Source of the DNA: Rostrohypoxylon terebratum
Lineage: Eukaryota; Ascomycota; Sordariomycetes; Xylariales; Hypoxylaceae
Length of the DNA: 64,000 bases
Direction: 5' to 3'
Assembly: GCA_022497145.1 (NCBI GenBank)
Contig: MU385884.1
Location: forward strand, 62,001-126,000
In this document: piece by piece, positions 24,107 to 35,796 of the stretch
Layout of the letters: each line of letters opens with the position of its first letter
Position numbering within the stretch: the first letter of the stretch is position 1
Program-made: the position numbers and the translations under genes
Notes under the pieces: generated by a model
Seen by the model: only the letters and a program-made list of their open reading frames with translations
What the model was told of the DNA's origin: nothing
Databases searched by the model: none

Positions 24107-25948
24107 TCAACAACGACAACCCAATCCACAGAGTTCGATGGTGATATCTTGGTCCTTGATGAATGGCATACGGCCGGTATATCCCTTCACATTAGCCATG
24201 ATGGTCGCATCTATCCACCTTCCTATTGGGGGCGGTCTCCTGAAGTATTCCATGTCTTCAAGACTTCTGACGCAGAACTCGCGTTCCTCCTCGTTTGCGG
24301 ATTCGTAAGAAAATGCGAGCGCGGCTGTGTACTCGATCGCTAGGGGTCTCTGAGTTCTCATCCAAGGGTAAGCCATCCATATTCGTTTGCTGAATTCTCG
24401 GCACTTCTTCATCACACTCGGGATATAATGGTCCAGGACCAAATTGGCTTCCTGCATGGTCCTGTGTATGATTATGCTGTACATTGCGTGGGTGTAAAAG
24501 AATTTCGCCGTATCGATGTCGCGAAAACGGTAACACGTCGGGAATAGGTCAGCGCCCAAGACATTTTCTACCTCTATCATATCACCCGACTCTCTCAGTG
24601 AGGCGAGGGTAGCTTCGCAGTCCTGTTCCAAGTATTCGATCACAGGCGCGGCTCTGAGCAAGAGCTCAGCTGCTGTCATCGTGTCTGTGGGATCTTGGCC
24701 TAGCATACGAACCAGTCTCACCAGAGTTGGCCAGACGGTCATCTCGATCCACAGGCGATACATAGCCTTGACAACAGGACGGAGCACGCTGCTATCTACA
24801 GCTTGCTTCAGAGCTGTTACCCACTCATAATCCATAAAGACGCTGTCTCTCCCTAAACGAACGTCCTCTTGTAACTACACGCCAACATTGTTAGCCACGG
24901 TCGCAGAACATCGTGTCCATCGTTCACTTACCATGTTGAAAAAACTATCAAAAGTGGCGTAGAGTCCTAAATCTTGGAACCCTTGCCACGGCCCTCCTCT
25001 ACTAATGACGGCCGTCAAACCCGCCGCATGATTTTCTCGGTTTGCTCCCCGTTCGAAGTCGTAAGTGAGCTAGTTGCCACACAACACCTGTCAGTCCGTC
25101 TCGTTATGAAGGTATTATCCTGATGATTATCACAAACTTACCTCGAGTTTCTGCAATAGCCACTGCGCCGTGATCGTATCCGTCACTGACCCTTGCGAGG
25201 GTTCTGCGAGTGCCTTCCTGAGACTTCCCAAAGCCTGCGTATGGAGCTGCAAATCTAACCACGTCTCCGGCGACATTACATCTCGCTGGCTGTTGGACCA
25301 AGAAGCAACAACTAACTCCACCGTGTGTCGCAGCACTGGACTCTCCGACCCTAGTCGTTGCGGTATCATCTTAATGGAGGGGCCCCATATCAGCAAATCA
25401 TGGCCCGTTCCCGAGGCGGCTTCTATGCATGAAATAAATTGAGAAGCTAGCCGATCGGACTGGCTCATGATCGGAGACGGTGTTGGCGACGGCGTCGATG
25501 TCGGCCTGCCATACTTGACGCTCCTAGGGCGATGCGGGCGCGTTAGACGCATTCGGTGGAAAGTCCCGGGTCCCAACTTGGCGGTATACTCCTTCATATC
25601 AACGATAATAGTGCCGCCGGGGCTACTCCGTCGCGACAGTGGGTCCTTAATCTGACCGCCATCGCAAGAGGATATGCTGGCGTCATCCGAGTCGCTGGAC
25701 TTGGGGGTTCGCTCCTCGTTGTGACACCCGTTCACCACGAACTTGTAATTGTTCCTGGCACCGGAACAGACCTTGCCAGCCCGCGCACATGCACCGCATG
25801 TCGGCCAGTTCTCGTCACACTTAAGAAGATCGTCAGCATAAGTTGGAGACTCTTGTATGAGTGGGCGGGCGAGATCAAGTAAGTTGCTTACTTTGGTCTT
25901 CCGTAACTTGCAGAAAGTGCAACGGTTGCTCTTTGGTATTCCGACCAT
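24107..25948 (-). CDS. Zn(II)2Cys6 fungal transcription factor
   Basis: Four exons on the minus strand (25948-25892, 25819-25142, 25069-24932, 24874-24107) encode 546 residues. Removal of the first intron (72 bases) creates the exact binuclear cluster C-x2-C-x6-C-x6-C-x2-C-x6-C with Cys at 10, 13, 20, 27, 30 and 37. With the intron retained the frame stays open but the cluster spacing is broken, so splicing here decides function. A Ser/Pro-rich linker follows (about 60-120), then a helical region with S-Q-F-I-S-C-I-E-A-A and further Leu-rich helices typical of fungal regulators with a C-terminal effector domain (DUF3468 type). It is nuclear and presumably controls a pathway gene set that cannot be named, because none of the close neighbours look like metabolic targets. 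Confidence 0.85.
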
Positions 25949-28900
25949 GGTCAATATCTATAAGACGAATCTCTATCGTCCGCGCCGGTAATGATCTATC
26001 AATTATGTATGAGAATCCGTTTTGTTGATCCTGCTATGATATTTTACTCGGCAGCGTCGTGATTTGCTGCAGGTACGATATGGTTTACGATATGGTTGAG
26101 AAGAGATGTCATGCCAAACACTCCTGACTCGGTGAGATCAGAGGTTTATTAACCACATCGAGGTATCTGGGTTGTCCGTAAGGAAAGCTACATTCAACCC
26201 GCGTCGTGTAGCTATTCCGATCGTCTTTCCTTTGGCGAGTGGGACCACCAGACGATTAGCTAGGACTTATGAGCCTGACGAGCTACGATGCAAGGATACG
26301 AGGCCTGTCTCCCGGGGGGAGGGGGTGGGGGGGCCTGCAACAAGGTACAATACAGCCCATTAAGGTTGGGGCTCTGTAGCGATGTCTCTCCAGAGAGCGG
26401 TCAGGATCAGGGTCCGGACTCCTTCGCCCCCACGCATAGAGAATCCAAGATTAACCTAAGACTTTAAGTTGATCCAGCTGAGTTGGAATGATAATCGAGA
26501 GGTTATCCGACGATGTAAAGGATGTAAAGAGTATTCTTTTATTCAATCAGTCTAAGACTATCAAGCAAGACAGCCACTGATACGATAGTGTTCGAGGTTC
26601 AATACTTGATCCTATCGTGTAGATGACTAAGGCTGAGTCATATAACATGTTTGATGCTGGTCAAAACGCGGTAGTTAATCGCGGACTCCCAGGAGAGGGA
26701 AAGGCAGCAGGGCTTGGTTCAAGTCCAATGAGGTCCACTCACTTCGGGTAGGAGATCTGCACCCCTACCCTCTCTCACGTAATCACTTAAAGAATTATAT
26801 GCAGAAGATACGTGGACCAAAGCATCTACGTCTCTGATTAAGTGCTATACACCACCTACTGTGCCGTTGTAAGGCTGATTATCGTTCCAGGTTGCTGGGC
26901 TCACTCTGGAGAGGGAAGAAAAAAGGCTCTGGGCTGTGAATGAGGTCTTCGGACATACCCGGCTACTTGATAATGAAACTATTCGGGATTATGACACGAA
27001 GGGAACATATTCTTGAATTATCGAATCCCATCCAAGGCGTAATGCGGACCATGTAGAGTTTATTTTGTCGACACCCATGTGAAAGCTCTGGTCGAAACTT
27101 TCTAGAATCTGACGAGCCCACTCGCTCCCCTCTCCCCCCCGCTCGTCCATGAATTCCTATTCTAGTAAGTGACCTGCAAAGCTTACCGATGCTTTAAGGA
27201 GGAGAACGGAACTCGATTGGCCTTGAATTGGCGAATCAGGAGTCGAACGCAACATGAGTCCCAAAGAGGAAATTCTATACCATCCCCATGTTATCAACGA
27301 GCCTAGTCCAAACCCTACAACCATCCCTACCACCCTCATTTTCCGCAAGGGACCTATCATATTTCGTTAAGACGGTGCGCTCTCATTCTGCTTGACAAGT
27401 TACACAACACGTATGACAAGAAGGGGTACGAGGTAGGGGGGGTCTATAAATGTGACATCACGAGTCATCCAAGCGTGCAGGAATAGAGGAAGTATCTAGT
27501 CTCTTGGCAACAGAGCGCTGTAGTATCGTGATAGATAGTTCTACTATGCAACAAGATGACATTATGATGTTGACCCTCTTGCCCTTTTGGGAAGCCAAGC
27601 GCGGTCGTGGAGGTGGCTTTGCCATTCGCCTCGTCTTCTCAGCTATGTTTAGGGCTGAAGGGTGTTTGGAAATGGGATGAGGGATTTTAACTAGTATCTG
27701 ACGTCCAATAGGCTATCGGTTCCGTGTCTCTACCACTGTCAAGGCAAGGACGTGTTGTGATGATCCGTTTATACCGAACGCTGTGAGCGTAGCATGGCAT
27801 ATCTGACTTACATAAAATAACCTAATAATTGGTGGTATATCACTTAGAATTAAAGTGGTGTGAGGTGAGACTGCCTACCAAATCATTATCTTCCTGCTGT
27901 TTTAGCACTTTTAACACTTCATTATACGTAGAGCGTGACTCGCGTCGAGGAGATCCATCTTCGGTTTAACGAGACCATGGTAAACGACATACGGTATTGT
28001 ATACTTCCGTCTCTTGTTTAGAAACTTCGGGGGCTCATCTCGTCCCATGTACGTATGGTACCTTATGATATACGTATCACATATCAGATGCGCGGGTCGT
28101 TTCTTTATATAATTAGTACCTAGGTACCCAGAGCTCAGGGGTTGATACGGTATCCTATCCAATAGCAACAGTTTGCTATTTATGATGTATAATTATGACT
28201 GGAAATTCTCTGGGTGGCCTGGGGAATGATGAGCTCCGATTGCTCAGAGCCCCTAGGGCCTAGATTCACATGCCGGTCTGCTTAACAACCGATCTTTCTA
28301 TCTTCCTTCTAAGCTCTAACACAACCACAGTAAACTTCTAGAATAGAAGAGAGTCCCTCAGCCCTACGAGATGAGAGATGATTCGCCCGGGCAAAACTGG
28401 ATGCATGCTTTATGCCCCATGCTCCTGCTCCATGTTACATGCTTTACCATGTATAGATAAATAGTGAGTGGTTGAGGTTACAGAATACGCGGAACTTACA
28501 TGATATCACTTTATCTCTCTTTCGGCTCTGATAATCCCCTCTCTTTATGCGCGTGTATTCTTCATCACGACGCTAGGTAGGTAGGTAGCCATGGCCTACG
28601 TATATCGCAATCTCTTGCAACTCCATGCAGTCATTCCGTCTAATCTTTACCCCCCTTTTCTCGGATACTAGCACTTTCTATCAGAAAGGGAGCAATAGTA
28701 AGCAGAGCCGAAAGAGCGAAGCAGCGAAACGAGTTGGCAGAAAGGTAGATTGAACAGTGATAATCTAATAACATCAGTCTATAGAAAAAGGGGTAACGTA
28801 AGCATAAAGTGCCGAATTACACATTACACAACCCGAACGATCATTCGGCCGATTCTTGAGAGAGAAACAAACCGACTCATGGGGGATCAGGGAGACATCA

Positions 28901-30167
28901 AGTGATCCACTGGCAAGGTAGATTAAGTTATTGATTAGCAAATATTAGACAAGCAGAATACCCATTTCGTCTCACCTTAACCGCGCGGAAGCACAGGCCT
29001 AACAGCATCGGATTTATAATATCCTTGTGTAACCATCGTGACCCACAACCTATTTCCTGAAATGACACACCTTGCGGATCAGCATTGCCATCGTATGCTA
29101 GGGACAGTTCTATGAAAAGAAACGATAGCATAATTGGGTATTTACTTACCTAGGTAGGTGGATAGACTGAGTGAAGGGGAGGGGGAGCCAAAGCCACAAA
29201 CAACTCGAATACCCATACTTCTATAGGGTAGGCATGGCATTGCAGCGAGATTCAAGAGAGAAACCTAGAAGTTCGACACGAATGCTAGTTGTAGATACCT
29301 ACCTACCTAGGTATGTATCGACATATCTAGATAAAGTTCGGCTCAATACATCCCGAACAGCACGTAGTAAGTTGGCTCGGCTTCGACTCGACTCGGGCAG
29401 ACCGGGGAGCTGTATCTGCCAATGAGCAAGCGAACAGGAAGGAAAGGAGACATGTCTTAGCCTGCCGCTCGTTACGCTGGAGCCGAAGAAGGTATACGAA
29501 CGCACATACATAAGGATGCTTACCTATATATAGAGATGTTACCGACCCATGGTAGGGGGAGGAAACCAACCAATCGGTAAGTTTGGGACGATGCAAGAAC
29601 CCGAATGCAAGTGAGGCTTGTCAGCAGTGGGACTGACTTACTGAAAGGGAAAGAAAGCTTGTTTAACAATCACTGCGACGTGAAGCACCCCCATCCCCTC
29701 ATCACAGACAGATAGCCATCGTTTGGATATACCATGCTTGATGTTATCTATAGATACAAAAGACCAGGGCGGCCTCCTCAGGATTCAGGACAGTTCTGGC
29801 TTGGCAACTCGAGTTTTGTAGCGTCCGATGTTGACAACCAGGTAAGCAGGGCTCGAAATACCGGAGAAGGCCCACCTTCAAAGTGAAATGATTCAATTGT
29901 ACATACAATACACCTCACACTAAACCGTGCACGTAAGCACCTACGCGATACGACAACAAAGAAGTGTATCGTACAATAGCTTGTGGTAACGAACCCCCTA
30001 AACACCAAATTTGACCGTAGTCTCTATGAGTCGCGTCCATTTTTGATCCGATGCCTTTTTGAAAATGAATCAGTGCTCGCCATGGCTCTGCTTGTGTCCC
30101 GCCCCGACTAGACGGCACAACGGCCATGTGGTGGCCAAGCTTAGGGTTATTGAACTCGCCCGCCTTC
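25949..30167. other. 4.2 kb gene-free region
   Basis: No coding region was supported on either strand. The scattered frames under 90 codons have no domain or consistent splicing. Notable contents are a G-rich block (26314-26333), C-rich and CT-rich runs (about 27120-27145), a loose ATGCTCC/CATGCTTTA repetition at 28400-28450, and TAGGTAGGTAGG words near 28570-28590, 29150-29165 and 29295-29310. The left end is the promoter of the Zn2Cys6 gene and the right end is the 3' flank of SEC7. Confidence 0.6.
26314..26333 (+). repeat. G-run block, possible G-quadruplex
   Basis: Three runs of 6, 5 and 7 G separated by single A and T bases in gene-free DNA. The density could support a G-quadruplex on the plus strand. 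Confidence 0.6.
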
Positions 30168-33100
30168 TCAAGCCCTCATACCGCCCATACCAACTTCGCC
30201 CACTTCTAGTTCAGCAGTTGGCGTTTCTCCGCTGATGTTTGCACTAGTGACGCTCTCTCGTCGTCCGCCAGTCATACCCTCAATTCCAAGCCCGACTTCG
30301 CCAACCTTCCTGAGAACCGCGAGTAAGGCACCTCTCAAATCAGCACTGAGCTCTTTACCGAGAAGCTCGACAGCGAGTGGGTAAAACGCCTGGATGTGTT
30401 CGCTAAATTCCTTCTCCGGCCATGTCGAGTAGCCTTCCAAAACATCCACCACAACCGGTCGCCATGCCACAATATTTCGTTGCTGTGATTCTTCCTCGAG
30501 CGCGAGGTAGCCTTTGATAACATCCTTACACAGAGGGACGAGAGCTTTCTCTACCTCGGGGCGACTCTCTGCGCGAGACGGAGACGTATCCGCAAACATA
30601 CGAAATAGGATCTGAATGTAGGTCGCTGCAGAGCCGCTCTCTTGCTTGAGAAGGTTGGGCGGTTGTTTCATGAAGCCCTCTCGCCAGAGGCGCATGCGGA
30701 GGTCCTTATCCTCGTTGAAACGCCTGGCAAAAAGGAATGATTTCTTGAGCAGCGCCATTAGACGTAGCAACTCCGTAGAAGGTATCTGTGCATAGACCGC
30801 GTCGTTGGAGAAAAGCTCGTTGACAGTTTCTATCATTAAGAGTTGCAGGACGCAGCGCGAGATGATGCGATTGAAGAAACGCCTTCGGGCTGCTGTCACC
30901 ACTACGGGTTGCTGCTGGAGTGATGAGGCGGGCTTATAATCCTCGAGGCGGGTGGAACCAACACCGTTCGCTGGGCGTGTGGGGTCCTCCATGATGGAGG
31001 TTTGAGCAGTGGTAACTGAGGCGGTGTCAGGCCCAGATGAAATGCTAGCCTTGTCGGTGCCATTAATCTTCAACGACTTTTCGTCTGCATGCGTCTCGCT
31101 CGTAGGCGTGAGAGGTACTTCGAATCCTAAACCATTGGGTGGCGGAGAGAGAGCGGCGGGAGCGTTGATAGTAGCAGCCGAGAAAAGTTGGTAGGCTGTT
31201 GTCCTTTCAAACAGCTCGCAGAATGCTCCGACAACCTGTGCCCAGTGGCCGTCAGTGAATTTAGTCACGTTCTGCAGTATTAGTTGCTGTAGACAATTGC
31301 TGCCTATCCTTGCAATCGTGTCATTCTCTTGACATATACAAAGTGCTAACAGCTCGAGGAATCGATCCAACATGTACTCTAGCGCATCGAAATAATGGGT
31401 GAAAAGGATTATCATGTTGCGAAGCGCTTGTATCATGGTAGTCGATAGCCATACGGACAGTTCCTCGTGATTGAGAGCATTTGACATCTCCGGCCTAGAT
31501 CGGAGAACCATGAAGATGGGATAAAGTTGTTGCCTCCATAAGATATCCCAGAAATCAGATGGGAAATCACCACCATAGCGTAGCAAAGCTTCGAAGAAAT
31601 AGTTTAACGCGTTGGACCGAACCTCCAGGTCTTCGCCGGTCATCAAGACATCATGGAATGCGAACAGAACCGGGAACCAGAATCCCTCTTCGATCGAAGT
31701 GCCGGTTTGTTGCCGGGATAGAGTGTCTGGAGATTTTAGCGCAGCGCCGTCCGGGGCAGGTGTGGAATTGGATTTCTGAGACAACGGACACTCCGGAGTT
31801 TTGAGCATCTTAGGTATTATCGATTTTAGTGTCTCCATCGCCTGGAGACTCTTCTTCTGAAACTTGATGTTCTTCGAGAATTCGGTAAGACAAACGATCA
31901 GGTCTGTAAAAGCGCCCTGGGAAATTACAACACCGAATCGTGTCTTATAAACAAGGGTGACATTCTCATACGCCAAGTTCACAATAGTCTCGTTAGGATC
32001 CCTCGCAGCAACAGTGAAGACGCCGAACATTGTCCTCCAGCCAGACCGGATATTTTCACCGCGGGCTTGGATCATCTGGATGAGGCACCGCAAAGCCATA
32101 TCCTTGACGGTCAAATTATTCGAGTTGGCAATGACATGCTCGAAAGGTTTGAGGAAATCCTTTTGAAATTTGAAACCGGGGAGTTCTTCAAGCTCCATGA
32201 AACGCATCGATAACTGCCTTAGCGAATCGAGCGCGAAGTATACAATCGCCGTGTTATTATGACATCCCACCTTGTTGAAGTGTTCACCGAGAACAGCCCA
32301 GATACTACTCCACTCGAAACGGACACGAGTCATGTTGTAATAACTGATCTCAACGATCTTTTGCAAGCTGTACGTTCGCGGGGAGTCATTGGAACCAGAT
32401 ACCTTGATCTCGTCCCAACTCACTTCGGTTAAGGCTTTGGCAAAGTGCACGATGGCTTCACCGTTAAGATTGGCAGTGTTGCTAAAAATCCTGTCCACGC
32501 TTTTGACAACGTCGTCCGATCTACTCTCAAGAGCAATCTCCATGGAAAACCCCTTTGCGCCGGGATTTGATCGGTTTCTTCGCCGCGTCGACACTGAAGA
32601 CTTGCGTGATTCGCTTGTATTTGTCCTCTCCGGTGGGATGAAGCGAGCCTTGGAAACATCGGGAATTGCCCCTTCATCAACACCGCCGGTGATAAGTTGC
32701 AATCGGTCCAATTGACTTATACACATGAGAATATCCTTCCAAGAATCCTTCAAGTGATTGCCCTCTGTCTGGCCTAGCTCCAAGATGACTCGCAGGGCTT
32801 CGACGTTCTTGGCGAGGATTTGTTGGGGGTTGTTGAGATTGGTGGTGTTTTTCAAAGCAGTCATGAATGCTTCCCGAGGAGTAGATAGATCAAAGAGACA
32901 GGCGATTTTCATGGCCTGTTTCATTCCCTCCAAGCACAGTTTGTTTACTTCCAAGTTTTGAGCTTTTTGCATCTGGCTTGAAAAGGCGGAGAAGAAGGAC
33001 ATCCAGGTCACATCAAACATAGGACCGACATGCTTGAATGATGTTGCTGGGATGAACTTGATGCCGGCTTTGGCGGCATTCTTCCGTTGATTCTTGAATA

Positions 33101-35796
33101 GGTTCTTGAAAAGCTGTTCTGAGCGGAGAGATATTTCCTCGGATTGTTGTACATATGCTTCTCGCTGAAGATCTCTTCCGACGTTCGATAGAGCCTGGCC
33201 CAAGCCAGCTGCGAAGCCTGATGACTGGGCAGGCAAATTACCCGCAGCAGCGGCAGCCTCCCGTTCACTCTTGAGAACAATCTCATTGCCGGCGATCTCA
33301 TCATAGATACCTATGAGGTACTCGTCCGGTAGATCTGCATTATCGTTGATGCCCCTGTTGTTCTTGATGAAGTCTTCCTTAGTCATACGCCTTGCGATCT
33401 TACTACTGTGAAGATCCGTGTTCAGCAGAATTACCGAATATGCGAGAACATAGGCCGTGTCGGCATTAGCAAACGCATTCGGATTACCCATCACATAGCG
33501 GTTAGCAAACTTGAGCATAAATCGATCGATCTTCTGAGCTTCTCCGGGAAGACGGAAGGACTGGAGAAACTGTCGCAAGGCGTCGACGAAACGCCTCTTA
33601 GAAAACTCCATAGTGTCGACGAATGCGTGCATGATTTCGATATTCTTCGCCTCGCCTTCACCTAGGTATTCGCCAATCTGCGCCTTATCGAGTCGATCAT
33701 CCGAAATCAAGAACTTAGCTATGTCTTCAGGGCTATCACTTGGAATAAATCCCTCTTGGATTAAGAGCCTGATTCCTTTTTTAGGCTTAAAGTTGAACTG
33801 ACGGATGGCATTAGCCAAAGCCGTTTTCCGAGCCTTCTCCTTCTCTAACTGGTCAGGATCATCATCGACAATAGGCGTAGACGGAAGAGGAGTCTCTAGA
33901 CGAGAGGTGCTATCGGCGGCTGAAGGATCGATAGATTCGCGAATGTCATCTACAGAAGCGCGTGTCTCATTATCCTGCGAGGAGCCATTGACATCCGGAC
34001 GTCCGACAACAGACCAATTGACAAGTGATCGCAGCGCTTCGACAAGCGAATCTAAGGCTGTCCTCTTGATCACATATTCGCGGGGAATCTCCGGTTCCGT
34101 TTCACTAGGAGGCACGATATCCCTCACATTTAACGGCGGTGGCAGCATTCCTTTCAGTTGCCAATCCGAACTATTATGCGGTGTCGGATTTGGGTTTTTT
34201 TCCTCATACAGCTGCTCCTGGGCTGCTGTGACCGGCACGGGATTAATGGCGAGTCTTGACAAATCTTCTATGATAGTCTGAAAAATGTTATCGACGTGAG
34301 AGTCGCAGTCGTAGTTGAGATATGTCTCCACCAGTCCTCGAGGATCACCACAAAACCGGGTCAAAATATTGATAAAGTAAAGCTTCTGCGAAGGCGGCGC
34401 CGACCGCTTAGCTAGTAGCGCTAAATATATTTCGTTGAGGAAGACCTCAATCTCTTTCTATGATTGTAGCGTGAGCAAGGCAAAGGTCTGGGGAAGATGG
34501 TGTCTGGCTTACCTTGAATAGCGCTCGCATAAATTTGGACATCAACCAGAATATCTCGCAGCACACTTCAAACACCTTATCAACCGAACTAGCTCCGTTT
34601 CTCGTGATGCTCAGGCAGAGATAAAACTTGATGGCCTGAAGAAAACTTGTCGACTCGTTACTTTTTGTGTTAGTAATTGTACACAGAGGCGAAGTAAACA
34701 CGAGCATGTGGTTGTTCAAGAGGGTGCGGATGAGGTGTAATGATATGAGCTTAGAGCGCATATGTTGGCCTCGATAATCGTATAGCTGATCGGGGGGGAG
34801 AATCTTAGTAGACAAATTACAGAACGACCTAAAGACGAGGTACGCATCCCGAATGTAAACCTCGTCTTCCGCATCCAGCGACTCGGCCGTTTCTTCCGCG
34901 TCAGGGGTAGTATCGCTCTGTTGCGTCTGCTCGGATACCCTCCTCGCCGTCTTTTTAGGTGGCTTTAGCTGGGTGATCATTGTCGGACCGTCGCCTAAAT
35001 TTGAATCGTCGAAGCTCTTTCGGTGCTCGAGGTCTTTCAAGGTCAACTTGCCACCTGCTTCGGTCGCAGACTCGGAACGCGCGATCTCGGGAAGATTAGA
35101 AGAGGACGAATCATCGGGGCTCTCTTCGTCTTCGGCGGCATCATCATTCCCGTTGACAACCGATTCTGTCTGGTCGAATGTGACATTACTGGAGTTATGT
35201 TTGAGTTTTCCTAAATTCGCGCGCGCTTCCTTCATATGAAGTCTCGTCTTAACCCGCTCAAATACCATACCAACCATTTGGGTCAGGGTTCCCTGGGCGG
35301 CCTGCTGGTTTTCGGGGCTTCTGGAAAGGAGGAATACATTATAAACTTGGCGCACTGCCTTCAACAAGCCAGCGCCATGGACGACGATCTTATCATTCAA
35401 GACCGCCGCCAGAAGCGCCTGGACAATGTGTCGCTGCACGTCGACAGCAGTGGTCTCTCCCTGGAAACAGTCGCATATTGTGTCAATGGCACGGTCGATC
35501 ATAGAAGCTTGCTCGGCGTCATCTTCTTGGGTGGTGCTCGTAATGACAGAGAAATACGAGGAAGATATGAGTTTCTGGATACAGTCGAGGGCAGTGTTGA
35601 TCAGTTGACTGCTCCCAGTCTTGGTTGCGAGTTGTAGAGGCGCGAAGACAACTTGAGGATCGGGTAGTTCGGAACCTCCTTCTTTTATAGCCTTGATAGC
35701 CTTCTCGGTGAGTTCGGCAAGCTGTTTATTCCTCTGCGCTTCCTTTGAGGCGGCGATGGCCTCGAGAGAGGATACCAGAAAGACTAAGGAGCTCAT
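30168..35796 (-). CDS. sec7: Sec7 Arf guanine-nucleotide exchange factor (trans-Golgi)
   Basis: Two exons on the minus strand (35796-34513 and 34457-30168) with a 55-base phase-0 intron give 1857 residues, the usual length for fungal Sec7. The N-terminal DCB region leads to the HUS region, then the Sec7 domain at about residues 646-834 with F-N-F-K-P-K-K-G-I, the catalytic glutamate finger in F-R-L-P-G-E-A-Q-K-I-D-R and A-Y-V-L-A-Y-S-V-I-L-L-N-T-D-L-H. The Tyr-Ser pair in the last block is the brefeldin-A-sensitive type. HDS1-4 helical repeats fill the remainder, with a Ser/Thr-rich spacer before the last repeats. The protein loads Arf1 with GTP at the trans-Golgi for vesicle budding. The gene's 5' leader carries a heptamer repeat (separate entry). 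Confidence 0.95.

Noticed and set aside
26690..26730. GGTTCAAGTCC, similar to a tRNA T-loop box
   Set aside because: No matching A box, anticodon arm or acceptor stem could be drawn around it.
27235..27315. Reverse GTTCGACTCC, similar to a tRNA B box
   Set aside because: The rest of the cloverleaf is missing.
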